Below, piece after piece: positions 18,843 to 27,865 of a stretch of DNA of 64,000 nt. The DNA comes from Candidatus Saccharibacteria bacterium oral taxon 488 (lineage in GTDB: Bacteria; Patescibacteriota; Saccharimonadia; Saccharimonadales; Saccharimonadaceae), in the NCBI GenBank assembly GCA_010202465.1, contig CP047919.1, positions 744,001-808,000 on the forward strand, read 5' to 3'. Every line of letters starts with the position of its first letter. Positions within the stretch are counted from its first letter, which is position 1. The notes below the pieces were generated by a model that had not been told where the DNA came from, made no database searches, and was given only the letters and a program-made list of their open reading frames with translations. The position numbers and the translations under genes were made by a program.

Positions 18843-18894
18843 ACTATACACCCTGTGTTTAGTTATTGCAAGAGTTTTATACACTCAGTGTATA
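18843..18894 (-). promoter_or_regulatory. padR promoter with two PadR operators
   Basis: The promoter is TTGCAA (18866-18871), 17 bp, TATAGT (18843-18848). Operator 1 (18845-18861, TATACAC-CCT-GTGTTTA) covers the -10. Operator 2 (18878-18894, TATACAC-TCA-GTGTATA read on the plus strand) is a perfect palindrome just upstream of the -35. Their centres are 33 bp apart, about three helical turns, so both would lie on one DNA face. Confidence 0.8.
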
Positions 18895-19025
18895 GTTTGT
18901 ATTGGCGACCAACTACCCGCTCTCTTGCTATACGATCTACCCCATCACAGCCACCTCATTCCGTAGCCCGCCACCCAAACGCGAGTAGACTGCACCAGAA
19001 TGCATACTATTATGCAATTTTGACG

Positions 19026-19031
19026 TATAAT
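19026..19031 (+). promoter_or_regulatory. Leaderless promoter of the thiol-oxidation operon
   Basis: TATAAT 6 nt before the ATG at 19038; no Shine-Dalgarno. The intergenic stretch 18895-19025 shows nothing else recognisable. Confidence 0.6.
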
Positions 19032-19037
19032 GGATGC

Positions 19038-19646
19038 ATGGTTCAATTTTGCCGAGTGTATAATAAACGGCGCTCTGTCAAGTCGGCCGCGTTGGGGGTT
19101 AGTAAAATTCTCAGCTTACCACCCTACTTGCTACTGGCAATTGTCTTATTCGTGCTGTTTGCACTCATTATTTTCTTTGCCATCAACGCCAATTTTTATG
19201 GCCCGCTGATGATGTCGCGACTACCAATATTAGACAAAATCTCCCTTCTTGGAACCATGTTCATTGATATATTCAAACAGGGCTTCAGCTCGCTAAACGG
19301 CGCGCTACTGCTCATGGTGTCACTCCTCCAAGGACTGTCAATTACCGTCGTCATTTTCACTGCCAAGAAAAATAAGCGTAATGAACAGTCGGTCACTCGA
19401 CAAGTCGGACTCAGCGGCTTGGCCTCCGTGGCTGCCGCCATCGGTTTGGGCTGCGTTCCTTGCGGCACGTCACTCATCCTGCCGCTCGTTGCCGTGTTCT
19501 TCTCAGGCGCCGCCACAGCCACTGCCGCCACTGTCGCCAGCACCCTCGTGCTGATCCTAGCCCTGCTATTAAGCCTCTTTTCACTCTACAAGTCTGGACA
19601 AATCGCCTTTATGTATACCGAATTAGCAAAACAGGGGGACATATGA
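19038..19646 (+). CDS. Membrane protein with a buried CxxC motif, DsbA partner candidate
   Basis: A 202-residue integral membrane protein with about four helices. The third or fourth helix begins GLGCVPCGTSLILPL, a CxxC pair at the membrane, followed by an alanine-rich helix. It is not a recognised CcdA, DsbD or VKOR, but the Cys pair inside a helix is what membrane thiol carriers use. The gene overlaps the DsbA-like gene by ATGA, so joint function in passing electrons across the membrane is likely. The start at 19038 is set by the -10 box 6 nt upstream; a longer frame from 18825 runs through the padR control region and is not credible. Confidence 0.65.
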   Translation: MVQFCRVYNKRRSVKSAALGVSKILSLPPYLLLAIVLFVLFALIIFFAINANFYGPLMMSRLPILDKISLLGTMFIDIFKQGFSSLNGALLLMVSLLQGLSITVVIFTAKKNKRNEQSVTRQVGLSGLASVAAAIGLGCVPCGTSLILPLVAVFFSGAATATAATVASTLVLILALLLSLFSLYKSGQIAFMYTELAKQGDI

Positions 19647-20359
19647 ATCGACAAAAAACAGCCGGCATAGCACTCATTTGGGTCATCTTGGGGATTATGA
19701 TCACGGGAATTGTAGCACTATTTATTTATGGTATTGTCAATCGCCCGCCAAATCGCCACATTGGTGACGGCAAGCCGTGGAACGAAAAGATGTCGCAAGG
19801 CTCTACTGAGGCCAAGCACGTATTCGTTGACTATACTGATTATTTCTGCTCATTCTGTGCCGAAGTTGAAGCGGCCACCAACGCTGATTTCTTCAAAAAT
19901 GAGTATCTCAAATCAGGCAAAGTTCGCTACGAACACCGCGTGGTGACGCTGCTCAAAGAAGTTACCGACAACACAGAAACTGGCGCTCACGCTGCTTTTT
20001 GCGCCGCTGACCAAGACAAATATTGGCAATATACCCACGACATCGTGCCACGCATCAAACGTGATTATTTTGACAAAGGAATTGGTGTGAAAAACGTTGC
20101 CGTACCGCAAAAAATTCCACCACTGCCGTTAGGCTACTTCCTGGCTTCTGCTAAAAATATTGGCATGGATGAGGCAACATTTACTGATTGTATGACCAAA
20201 AAACCTCACCAAAAAGAGATTGATGACAGCACCCAAAAAGCCCTTTCGCTTGGCGTGAGCGGTCTACCATACATGGTAGTCAATGACTATGTCGCCAGTG
20301 GATTTATGGGCGGCGAAAATGGACTGAAGGCAATTTTGAAAGCTGGTGGAGTGAACTAA
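19643..20359 (+). CDS. Membrane-anchored DsbA-like thiol oxidoreductase
   Basis: A 238-residue protein with one N-terminal membrane helix (about residues 10-33) and a thioredoxin-4/DsbA-type domain outside the cell. The active site is YFCSFC (about residues 70-75), and the cis-proline loop is SGLPYMVVND near 209-218. A second Cys pair (AAFCAADQ and FTDCMTK) may form a structural disulfide. It should oxidise or isomerise cysteines in secreted proteins. An AGGGGG site precedes the ATG, which overlaps the stop of the CxxC membrane protein. Its own stop overlaps the deacetylase gene (TAATG). Confidence 0.88.
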   Translation: MNRQKTAGIALIWVILGIMITGIVALFIYGIVNRPPNRHIGDGKPWNEKMSQGSTEAKHVFVDYTDYFCSFCAEVEAATNADFFKNEYLKSGKVRYEHRVVTLLKEVTDNTETGAHAAFCAADQDKYWQYTHDIVPRIKRDYFDKGIGVKNVAVPQKIPPLPLGYFLASAKNIGMDEATFTDCMTKKPHQKEIDDSTQKALSLGVSGLPYMVVNDYVASGFMGGENGLKAILKAGGVN

Positions 20360-21888
20360 TGTCTGCCAAAAAAACGCAAACGAAATCTCAAAAATTATCA
20401 AAAGAGCGACCGTCAACTCAGCCTCGTCGTGAGCCAAAAACCAGCACAGCGCCCCAAAGCACATCAAAACTAAGCAGTGTCTTATTCGCCATACTACTTT
20501 TGTTGGCGGTAGTCGCCATGGCGGCGTTATTTTATCTCCAATCCATACAACCACCCGTCCAGCGCCCAACCGTTCTGGAAGATGAAAAGTACTATTTCAC
20601 CGATTCACGCTATGCTGGCATCCGCTCCAAGTTCGTAACGCGCGACACCAAACGCGAAAAGGTCTCAATTGAGTATCCAATTACTAGCAATTCCAAAATC
20701 AACAAACTCATCGCCCGAGCAATTGACCGTGCTGACAGCGATTTCCGCTACACCTCATCGAGTACTATCACCTTTGAGCGACCAATGACCGAAACCATCA
20801 GCTATCAAGTGACGCACAATAATACAGTAGCTCTGTCGATTATCGTCAATATCAAACAAGACATGCACGGCGCACATCCAGTGTCATTGACGCTATTTTG
20901 GACCTTTGATAAAGATTCTGGCGAGGTGATTGGCCTAGATAATTTGACTGAGAAATCAGAGGAAGCCACCAAGGCAATCGTGACAGCCGCCCAACGAGAC
21001 GTCGCACAAACCATCAAACAACGCCAGCAGCCAGAAGCAAATCTTGAGGAAATGATCACCAAAGAAACATTGGCAAACTTTACCATCGCTGACGATGGCA
21101 ATACCTTGGTCTGGCCAATTGGACAAGCCTCCCTGTTGCCGTCAGCCTATGGCGAATTAACCATCAAAGTACCAACCACAACTGTTGCCAAATACCTACA
21201 AAATCCGACAGCTCAAAAACTAGGGAATTTCCCTAAACCACCCGAGCCAAAGCCAGAACCAAAGCCAGCACCCGCTGTACCAGCACCCACGCCAACCACT
21301 GGCAATAAAGTGATCGCTTTGACGTTTGATGACGGGCCGGGACCATACACTGCACACCTACTGGACATCTTGGATCAGTACGGTGCCAAAGCGACGTTCT
21401 TCTTGATTGGTAGCAAAGTTTCCGGGCAGGCTAGCGTCGTACGCAGCATCCAGGCGCGCGGCCACCAGCTGGGCAATCATTCATGGTCACACCCTGAACT
21501 ACCTAAACTATCAGTTAACCAAATTGCTGGCGAAATCGATCGCACCAACGAAGCTATCAGGCAAGCCACTGGCGTCAAGCCAACCATTCTGCGACCACCG
21601 TATGGTGCAGTCAACGGTGTGGTTTTAGAACAACTTCGGGCGCGTGGCATGTCGTCAATCTTATGGTCGGTCGACACCCGCGACTGGGCTGATCGCAATA
21701 GCCAGATCGTCTGTTCGCGCGCCGTCGCTGGCGCTCGCCCCGGAGCCATCATCTTGATGCACGACATTCACCAAACCTCCGTTAATGCCGTGCCGTGTAT
21801 CCTCAGCTCACTGAAGCAGCAGGGGTATTCGTTTGTGACCGTGCAGGGACTACTCGGCAATATGGCGCCAGGGGCTGGATATCCGTAG
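20359..21888 (+). CDS. Membrane-anchored polysaccharide deacetylase (PdaC-like)
   Basis: A 509-residue protein with a basic, disordered N-terminus, one membrane helix (about residues 35-57), a DUF3298/RsiV-like middle domain (about 70-280), a Pro/Lys linker, and a NodB deacetylase domain (about 314-500). NodB motifs are complete: TFDDGPG, H-x3-H in GNHSWSHPE, RPPYGAVN, DTRDW and LMHDIH. It probably removes acetyl groups from peptidoglycan or a surface glycan, in the manner of Bacillus PdaC, altering lysozyme resistance. It is the last gene of the operon with the DsbA-like pair; a CSRA...VPCIL Cys pair in the catalytic domain may be a disulfide client. Confidence 0.9.
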   Translation: MSAKKTQTKSQKLSKERPSTQPRREPKTSTAPQSTSKLSSVLFAILLLLAVVAMAALFYLQSIQPPVQRPTVLEDEKYYFTDSRYAGIRSKFVTRDTKREKVSIEYPITSNSKINKLIARAIDRADSDFRYTSSSTITFERPMTETISYQVTHNNTVALSIIVNIKQDMHGAHPVSLTLFWTFDKDSGEVIGLDNLTEKSEEATKAIVTAAQRDVAQTIKQRQQPEANLEEMITKETLANFTIADDGNTLVWPIGQASLLPSAYGELTIKVPTTTVAKYLQNPTAQKLGNFPKPPEPKPEPKPAPAVPAPTPTTGNKVIALTFDDGPGPYTAHLLDILDQYGAKATFFLIGSKVSGQASVVRSIQARGHQLGNHSWSHPELPKLSVNQIAGEIDRTNEAIRQATGVKPTILRPPYGAVNGVVLEQLRARGMSSILWSVDTRDWADRNSQIVCSRAVAGARPGAIILMHDIHQTSVNAVPCILSSLKQQGYSFVTVQGLLGNMAPGAGYP

Positions 21889-21930
21889 AATCGTAGCTGG
21901 ATGTTGCGGCTACTCATTGCGGCGACTATT

Positions 21931-22155
21931 CTATTTATCTATCTCAAACACCTTATATTTCGAAGCCGCGCCGCGCATCAATTTTACCTTTGACGACGCC
22001 ACGCTAAAATGCTTTGCCAGCAGCTTCACCGCCGCCGCGTTTGCCCGCCCCTCAATGGCTGGCGCCTTGGTGTATACCGTCAGCGAACCGTCATCGTTCG
22101 GGACGACTTCTTCGCGGTGGCGGGAGTTGGGTTTGAGATGGGCGGAGATTTTCAT
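21931..22155 (-). CDS. DUF167/YggU family protein
   Basis: A 74-residue single-domain protein with the family's K-A-P-A-I-E-G-R-A-N-A-A motif and the closing S-x-K-V-x-L-M-R-G-A-x-S-K-x-K segment. The function of this widespread family is unknown. The ATG has no Shine-Dalgarno; a poor -10 (TAGGAT, 22163-22168) lies 7 nt upstream, in line with other leaderless starts in the window. It is convergent with the deacetylase operon and stands alone. Confidence 0.88.
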   Translation of the reverse strand: MKISAHLKPNSRHREEVVPNDDGSLTVYTKAPAIEGRANAAAVKLLAKHFSVASSKVKLMRGAASKYKVFEIDK

Positions 22156-22322
22156 GGTTAATATCCTACAGGCTTTGTCATATCACCTTTCCTTTAGCCC
22201 TATTATACCTCCTGAAGACAAACTTTGCGTATTGTATTGCCCATGCGATAGGCAACGTAAAGTTGCTCGCCAAGACACTAAAATTACGCTATGCTGTTAG
22301 AAAATAAATGAAAGGGCGCCAA

Positions 22323-22919
22323 ATGATTTTTGCCAAAAAGCTTAAACAATTACGTCAACAAACTGGTTGGTCACAAGAACAACTAGCCGATCGACTCAAC
22401 GTTACACGACAAGCGGTTGCTAAGTGGGAACGAGGTACGGGCTTTCCAGACATAGACAACGTACAAGCGCTAGCAAAATTATTCAACACTAGTGTAGACG
22501 AGCTGCTCGACTACACACGAGCAGGATTAGCTTCGGCCATACGCGAACCACTTGATCTTGATGCCTACCCGACAGATATGAAAGAATATTCAGCATCCGA
22601 CCTGGCAGTTACAGACAAATTTGCCGACGCCGACCAAATTGAATCACTAAATCGCCACAGACGACTAACGTGGTGGCAACAAATCATCGACTTTTTCGTA
22701 GGAGCTGGAACGCTTGATATCGCTTTTTCCGGCGAAGCCATTGGACAACTTAAAGGCGATAGACGCTATTATCTGGTTGAAAAGTCCGGTCGCTCATGGA
22801 TCGTCGAAGTTACAAAAACATACGTTGAACGTCGTGAGTTAACCAAACCGTTCCCGCGTCAACAGCTGTCTGTTGGTGATTTTATCTATCGACGAAGCGG
22901 GTTTATTGTAAAACCATAA
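22323..22919 (+). CDS. XRE-family transcriptional regulator
   Basis: About 198 residues. An N-terminal Cro/C1-type helix-turn-helix (FAKKLKQLRQQTGWSQEQLADRL through AVAKWERGTGFPDIDNV, residues 3-50) is followed by a charged linker and a C-terminal region (about 95-198) with no recognised domain. A second ATG is chosen because GAAAGGG lies 8 nt before it; the first ATG at 22308 lacks a site. It lies next to, and convergent with, hsdR, so it may be the regulator of a neighbouring gene or a stand-alone repressor. A TATGCT -10 candidate lies near 22290. Confidence 0.85.
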   Translation: MIFAKKLKQLRQQTGWSQEQLADRLNVTRQAVAKWERGTGFPDIDNVQALAKLFNTSVDELLDYTRAGLASAIREPLDLDAYPTDMKEYSASDLAVTDKFADADQIESLNRHRRLTWWQQIIDFFVGAGTLDIAFSGEAIGQLKGDRRYYLVEKSGRSWIVEVTKTYVERRELTKPFPRQQLSVGDFIYRRSGFIVKP

Positions 22920-22920
22920 A

Positions 22921-25900
22921 TTAATCGAGCAAGCTCGCTCCGCCGCCAGCGTCATACGCCGCGCGTTTTTGACTCCACTCATTGCCATAGCGCTTGGCCT
23001 GTTCTAATACCATGTCAGTTGCCAATGCCTGTTGATCTGGCGGATAGCCATATTTTGCCAAAGTTTTCTTAACGTTAACTTTCAGTTTTGCCTGAACATT
23101 CCTGCGCTCGGCCCAGTCAATCGTGGCATCACGACGCACCTGCTCTAACAATACTTTTGCGATATCACGAAGTTGCGCGTCACCCAGCACCTCACGAGCA
23201 CTGCCATTTTCAACCAGCGCATCGTAAAATATAATCTCATCCTCACTTAGACCATCAACCGCACCATTCTCAACGGTTTGGCGCACTTGCTGCCCAATGT
23301 TGATTAATTCCTCAATCACCTGTGCCGCCTCGATTGTTCCATTTCTATACCGCGTCAAGGCTTGATTGAGCAAGTCAGAGAACTTCGTATCCTTGGCATA
23401 ATTTCTCGAAAATCGTAGTTTAATTTCATCAGCGAGCAGCTTTTGCAGAGCTTCCACTGCCAAATTCTTGCGCTCCATGTTACGAATTTCTGCCAGGAAC
23501 TCATCGCTCAAAATTGACAGTTCCGGCTTTTCTAATCCCGCCGCCTCAAACACATCAACCACACCAACTGGCGCAATTGCTTTATCAACAATTTGTTTCA
23601 GCGCACTGCGATACTCGGCATCAGTCACCACCACCGAGCTGGACACTTTCTCCAGCCGAGCTTTCACCGCCTGAAACAGCGCCACTTCCTCGCGAATTTT
23701 CAATGCCTCAGGTCTCGGCATAGCCAGCGCAAAGGCCTTACTCAGTTCCAAAACATGTTGTTTCAATCGCTTCTCGCCGTCTTCCAACCCTAAAATATAT
23801 TCCTCGGCATCCAAAATAATTTGCAGCTGCTGGCTAGTTGGCGCCGTAAAATATCGCCGATAATCAAAGTTACCAAACAAATCGCGTACCACCTCATAAC
23901 GCATCTGCATCTGTGCCACCGCCTCAGCAATATCAAGCTGCGGTGCGCCCTGCCCGCCACTTTGCGTATAGTCAGAGATAGCATCGCGCAGCGCCCCTGC
24001 CACACCCAGATAGTCAACTACCAGGCCACCGGTTTTTCCCGGAAACACTCGGTTGACCCGTGCAATTGCCTGCATCAAATTATGACCCTTCAATGGTTTG
24101 TCCAGGTACATGGTGTGCATATTCGGCACATCAAATCCCGTCAGCCACATGTCGCACACAATCACGAGCTCAAGCGGATCATTCGGATCTTTGATACGCT
24201 TTTCAATTGCTTTTACTCGCTGTTTATTACGAATATGCGGCTGCAAATGATCAGGGTCGCTAGCGCTACCGGTGATAATCACCTTGATCGCACCAAGTGC
24301 GTCATCATCACTATGCCAATCTGGCCGATAAGCCACGATTCTCTCATACAAATCAGCCGCAATACCGCGACTCATCGTCACGATCATACCTTTACCACTT
24401 AGTACACTTTGCCGAGCCTCAAAATGCTCAATGATGTCCAGCGCGATAGTATTCAGCCGCTCGCTATTACCAACGATGGCTTCTTTCTGTGCATACTCGG
24501 CCTTCAGTGCATCCTGACGACTCAATTCTTCACCCTCCAGCAAATCATCAACTTCCTTATCCAGCCACTGCCGTGTAGCTTCGTCCATATTCAAATCAAC
24601 CAGCCGACTCTCATAATAAATCGGCACCGTTGCACCATCTCTCACTGCCTGCTCGACATCATAAATATCGATATAATCACCAAACACTGCTGGCGTTGAC
24701 TTATCATACGTTTCAATCGGCGTACCCGTAAAGCCAATATAACTCGCACCCGGCAGGGCATCGCGCATATACTTGGCATAACCATACACCAGCTGAGCAT
24801 CACTGGCTCGAACATGCGCCTTCAAACCGTACTGGCTACGATGCGCCTCATCTGCCATCACGATGACATTGCGTCGATCGGTCAAAATTGGCAATTTATC
24901 CTCCTCATCCTCAGGCGAGAACTTCTGGATTGTTGTAAAGATAATTCCGCCCGCTTCGCGCTGCAGTAGCTTCCTGAGTTCACTGCGTGAATTAGCTTGC
25001 TTTGGATCTTCCCCCAGGAGCTCGCGACAGGCGCTAAACGTACCGAATAATTGACCGTCAAGATCATTGCGGTCAGTCACCACCACAATGGTTGGGTTAT
25101 GCGAATCGCGCGATTTCATCAGCTTGCCAGTATAAAACACCATACTCAAGCTCTTGCCCGACCCTTGCGTATGCCAGACTACGCCGGCCCGCTGATCGCC
25201 ATGTTCACTACTGGCCGTCAATGTTCGATCAAGTGCCTTATTCACCACCCAATATTGATGATAAGCGGCAACTTTTTTGATTAATTTATCGCCATCACCT
25301 CGCTCAAATACGATAAAATTCTGCACAATGTCCAGCAAGCGCTCAGGCGTACACGCACCGCGCAGCAACACCTCCAACATCGGCACATTGCCAACTTCTT
25401 TCTCGCCATCAATCGTCTTCCACGGCATCATTCGTTCCAGCGGGCTGGTGATCGTCCCCATTTCCGCCTCTAGTCCATCACTGGTCACACACAGCTCATT
25501 GAACCGAAATAGGTCACTAATCTCGCGCTTGTACGTCTGGATTTGCTGATACGCCGCTACCAAATCCGCCTTCGTATCAGCCGCATTTTTTAGTTCAATC
25601 ACCACTAGAGGCAACCCATTCACAAATAGCACAATGTCCGGCCGGCGATTATAATCGCCCTGCAGAACCGTCAGCTGATTGACCGCCGCAAAATCATTGT
25701 TTTTTGGCGAGGTAAAATCAACCACCCGTACAATATCGTGTTTCGTCTCACCACTTGATACGCGATACTGTACCGGCACACCAGCCACCAGCAGTTGATA
25801 AAACTCGTGATTATTCTCGATCAAGCTTGGTTTACTAATCTGCGTTAACCGCCGCATCGCTTCCTTCAGGGCTAATTCTGGAATGTGCGGATTGAGCCGC

Positions 25901-26055
25901 GCCAAAGCATTATATAGACGCCCAGGCAATACCACCTGTCGCAACTCGCGCTCAGCCACAGCACCATCTGGACCAATATCTGGACCATGTAAAACTTGCC
26001 AGCCGAGATTAGACAGGGTATCAAGTGCGTATTGTTCAATTTGAGATTCGGTCAT
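22921..26055 (-). CDS. hsdR: Type I restriction enzyme, restriction/translocase subunit HsdR
   Basis: A 1044-residue motor and nuclease subunit, full length for the family. The N-terminal PD-(D/E)xK nuclease core reads RPDIVLFVNGLPLVVIELKNA followed by QIQTY (about residues 135-175). The helicase motor has HTQGSGKS (Walker A, near 293) and VMADEAHRSQYG (DEAH box, near 400), then FTGTPI and DMWLTGFDVP. The C-terminal helical part binds the methylase. It is the last gene of the composite hsd operon. A 26-nt gap separates it from the HNH gene and contains an extended -10-like TGT-TAAAAT but no Shine-Dalgarno, so it may also be transcribed by itself. Confidence 0.96.
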   Translation of the reverse strand: MTESQIEQYALDTLSNLGWQVLHGPDIGPDGAVAERELRQVVLPGRLYNALARLNPHIPELALKEAMRRLTQISKPSLIENNHEFYQLLVAGVPVQYRVSSGETKHDIVRVVDFTSPKNNDFAAVNQLTVLQGDYNRRPDIVLFVNGLPLVVIELKNAADTKADLVAAYQQIQTYKREISDLFRFNELCVTSDGLEAEMGTITSPLERMMPWKTIDGEKEVGNVPMLEVLLRGACTPERLLDIVQNFIVFERGDGDKLIKKVAAYHQYWVVNKALDRTLTASSEHGDQRAGVVWHTQGSGKSLSMVFYTGKLMKSRDSHNPTIVVVTDRNDLDGQLFGTFSACRELLGEDPKQANSRSELRKLLQREAGGIIFTTIQKFSPEDEEDKLPILTDRRNVIVMADEAHRSQYGLKAHVRASDAQLVYGYAKYMRDALPGASYIGFTGTPIETYDKSTPAVFGDYIDIYDVEQAVRDGATVPIYYESRLVDLNMDEATRQWLDKEVDDLLEGEELSRQDALKAEYAQKEAIVGNSERLNTIALDIIEHFEARQSVLSGKGMIVTMSRGIAADLYERIVAYRPDWHSDDDALGAIKVIITGSASDPDHLQPHIRNKQRVKAIEKRIKDPNDPLELVIVCDMWLTGFDVPNMHTMYLDKPLKGHNLMQAIARVNRVFPGKTGGLVVDYLGVAGALRDAISDYTQSGGQGAPQLDIAEAVAQMQMRYEVVRDLFGNFDYRRYFTAPTSQQLQIILDAEEYILGLEDGEKRLKQHVLELSKAFALAMPRPEALKIREEVALFQAVKARLEKVSSSVVVTDAEYRSALKQIVDKAIAPVGVVDVFEAAGLEKPELSILSDEFLAEIRNMERKNLAVEALQKLLADEIKLRFSRNYAKDTKFSDLLNQALTRYRNGTIEAAQVIEELINIGQQVRQTVENGAVDGLSEDEIIFYDALVENGSAREVLGDAQLRDIAKVLLEQVRRDATIDWAERRNVQAKLKVNVKKTLAKYGYPPDQQALATDMVLEQAKRYGNEWSQKRAAYDAGGGASLLD

Positions 26056-26081
26056 GATAATACTATTTTAACAAACTAGCT

Positions 26082-26840
26082 CTACTTATCGTCATGCATC
26101 TTCATAATTGCATCATGCATAAACGAAAATTCTTGAGAATCGATATACTCACCCATATTAAGTACTAAAACTTCGTCCATAGCGCCAAGACTCATATTAC
26201 GCATTGTCTTACCAAATGGTCGACTATCTACCTTAACTATCCACTTATAAAGATTAGGTAGATAGACGTTTACTATATTAATTCCATCAAGCTTATTAGT
26301 AGTAGGGTTTAAGACATGCATTCCCCACATCTTTCTCTCCTCTGGAAGATTAAATCTTGTCATAACTACAGAGTAATCATCAATACCACCCGCATCATTA
26401 TTACGCAGCATGTTAGCAATTTTAGATTCATGCTTATAACCCAGGCTAACCATGTTATATTCGCTGAGCTGGGTGATTGACGCACGCCATATGTACGATA
26501 ATGCGAAAAGTTTCAAGCTTGCCTTATCAACCCTCGAAAGCAAACTGGCAACTCCAGACGGATGAGATTCGAAGTCATTTCTTTTACAAAACTTTATCGC
26601 TGCCAAGTCATACTTTCCCAATTTATTATCACACTCAGCACAGAGTATATTTCTATCATACGACCCTGTTGGACGACGCACGGGTTTTCTTAGCCCGTTG
26701 CCGATCATCATAAATTGCCCATCATATTTTGGTTGACCGTGAACCAGTTTCATTAGACCTTCAGCCATAATATGCGCCTTAATATCGGGCGGCTTGCTCC
26801 GACACAATCTACACAGGCTCTGCCCAGTTCCTCTATTCAT
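26082..26840 (-). CDS. HNH-like zinc-binding protein, probable nuclease
   Basis: About 252 residues. The N-terminus has CRLCRSKPPDIKAHIMAEGLMK and then ILCAECDNKLGKYD, two CxxC pairs with an intervening His. That is the pattern of HNH-type proteins with a C-x2-C/...H.../C-x2-C-D-x2-L-G-x-Y-E core. The rest (about residues 100-252) has no recognised domain. The first in-frame codon at 26843 is TTG; ATG 26840 shares a base with the helicase stop (TGATG), so translation is coupled. It is AT-rich like the two genes before it and unlike hsdR. A third component of the inserted defence module is the simplest reading; nuclease activity is inferred from the zinc-site pattern. Confidence 0.65.
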   Translation of the reverse strand: MNRGTGQSLCRLCRSKPPDIKAHIMAEGLMKLVHGQPKYDGQFMMIGNGLRKPVRRPTGSYDRNILCAECDNKLGKYDLAAIKFCKRNDFESHPSGVASLLSRVDKASLKLFALSYIWRASITQLSEYNMVSLGYKHESKIANMLRNNDAGGIDDYSVVMTRFNLPEERKMWGMHVLNPTTNKLDGINIVNVYLPNLYKWIVKVDSRPFGKTMRNMSLGAMDEVLVLNMGEYIDSQEFSFMHDAIMKMHDDK

Positions 26841-27865
26841 CAATCATTAATCCTTGTGATTGTCGAGTAAACACTCTTTCTAGTTCGAGTGGCTGCAGTA
26901 TAGAGAAAACGCCTACTCATAGAATCTCCTATAATAATCACATCCTCCTCAATAGTGGAGCCTTTGGCGCCCTGTATTGTACTTTTTGGTCCATTCCATG
27001 TAGACAGAATGCCTTTTATCTTCTGGCCATTAGCTGACTTATATAACAGAAATCTATTGCCATCATCAAAATCTAAAACTTGGGTATATTTAATTTTATT
27101 ATACGAAGATTCTCTGTCGCTTCCTGTAATATCAACTTTCAGATTACCCCTTATCCAGCCACACAGGCCATCTCCGCATCTATAAGATAACGTTTCGCTT
27201 TTTGTAGCTTGCAACCCACTAAACCACTCACTACCGCCATTTATATTTTGGTTCTCGTCACCAAGTATAATAGTTGGTATATTAGAGCTTCGGAGCATTT
27301 CAACAAGCGGCTCTTTTGGAGTCTTTATATCTTGAGCTTCATCAATAATGATATATGCAAATCTTCGTCTAATAATATCAACTACATAGTCTTTATGGTT
27401 AGCAATTATAAAATTAGCCAACCCATCTCTTTGCTCGTGACTAAGGTTTAGTGTATCTTTTTGAAACATTATTTCCAAAAATTGCTTATTTGTAAAATTA
27501 GGCATGGAAGAAAAAGTATTATATTGAGTGTACAAACTAACATTGTCAATACGTAGCGACTGATTGTGCAAGGTGCCATCATGATTTATTGATATATTTC
27601 TACTACCACTACCATAGCCAGCGACCTCATTAAGTTTTATATTTACACCGTCGGGTATTAACGGTATCTTAGGAATAGCTTTAGGTATAATAAATCCAGT
27701 TAGAAATGAATCTAGAGTCATTGCAAGATACCCCTCGCAAAGCAACTCATCCTTTACTGAATTATTATAGGTAAGATAAAGACCACGAGAATTATCTTTT
27801 AATAAACCCCTGGAATAGGTTGTCTTTCCACCACCTGCAACATATTTAATTACCTCCGAATTCAT
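26840..27865 (-). CDS. Compact UvrD-like (GajB-like) SF1 helicase
   Basis: A minimal superfamily 1 helicase of 341 residues. Visible motifs: Walker A variant VAGGGKTT (residues 9-16), Walker B YIIIDEAQD (near 171), motif III ILGDENQNI, motif IV-like LSYRCGD, motif V QGAKGSTIEEDVII, and motif VI FLYTAATRTRKSVY. It is much shorter than typical UvrD and shorter than the GajB proteins described (around 490 residues), so the 1B/2B inserts are reduced. Its start overlaps the OLD-family gene by 20 nt. The OLD-plus-UvrD pairing is the signature of Gabija defence systems, in which GajB controls the GajA nuclease. Confidence 0.82.
   Translation of the reverse strand: MNSEVIKYVAGGGKTTYSRGLLKDNSRGLYLTYNNSVKDELLCEGYLAMTLDSFLTGFIIPKAIPKIPLIPDGVNIKLNEVAGYGSGSRNISINHDGTLHNQSLRIDNVSLYTQYNTFSSMPNFTNKQFLEIMFQKDTLNLSHEQRDGLANFIIANHKDYVVDIIRRRFAYIIIDEAQDIKTPKEPLVEMLRSSNIPTIILGDENQNINGGSEWFSGLQATKSETLSYRCGDGLCGWIRGNLKVDITGSDRESSYNKIKYTQVLDFDDGNRFLLYKSANGQKIKGILSTWNGPKSTIQGAKGSTIEEDVIIIGDSMSRRFLYTAATRTRKSVYSTITRIND

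Noticed and set aside
18825..19037. 71-codon N-terminal extension of the CxxC membrane protein
   Set aside because: It runs through the padR promoter and operators on the other strand and has no hydrophobic or conserved sequence; a -10 box precedes ATG 19038.
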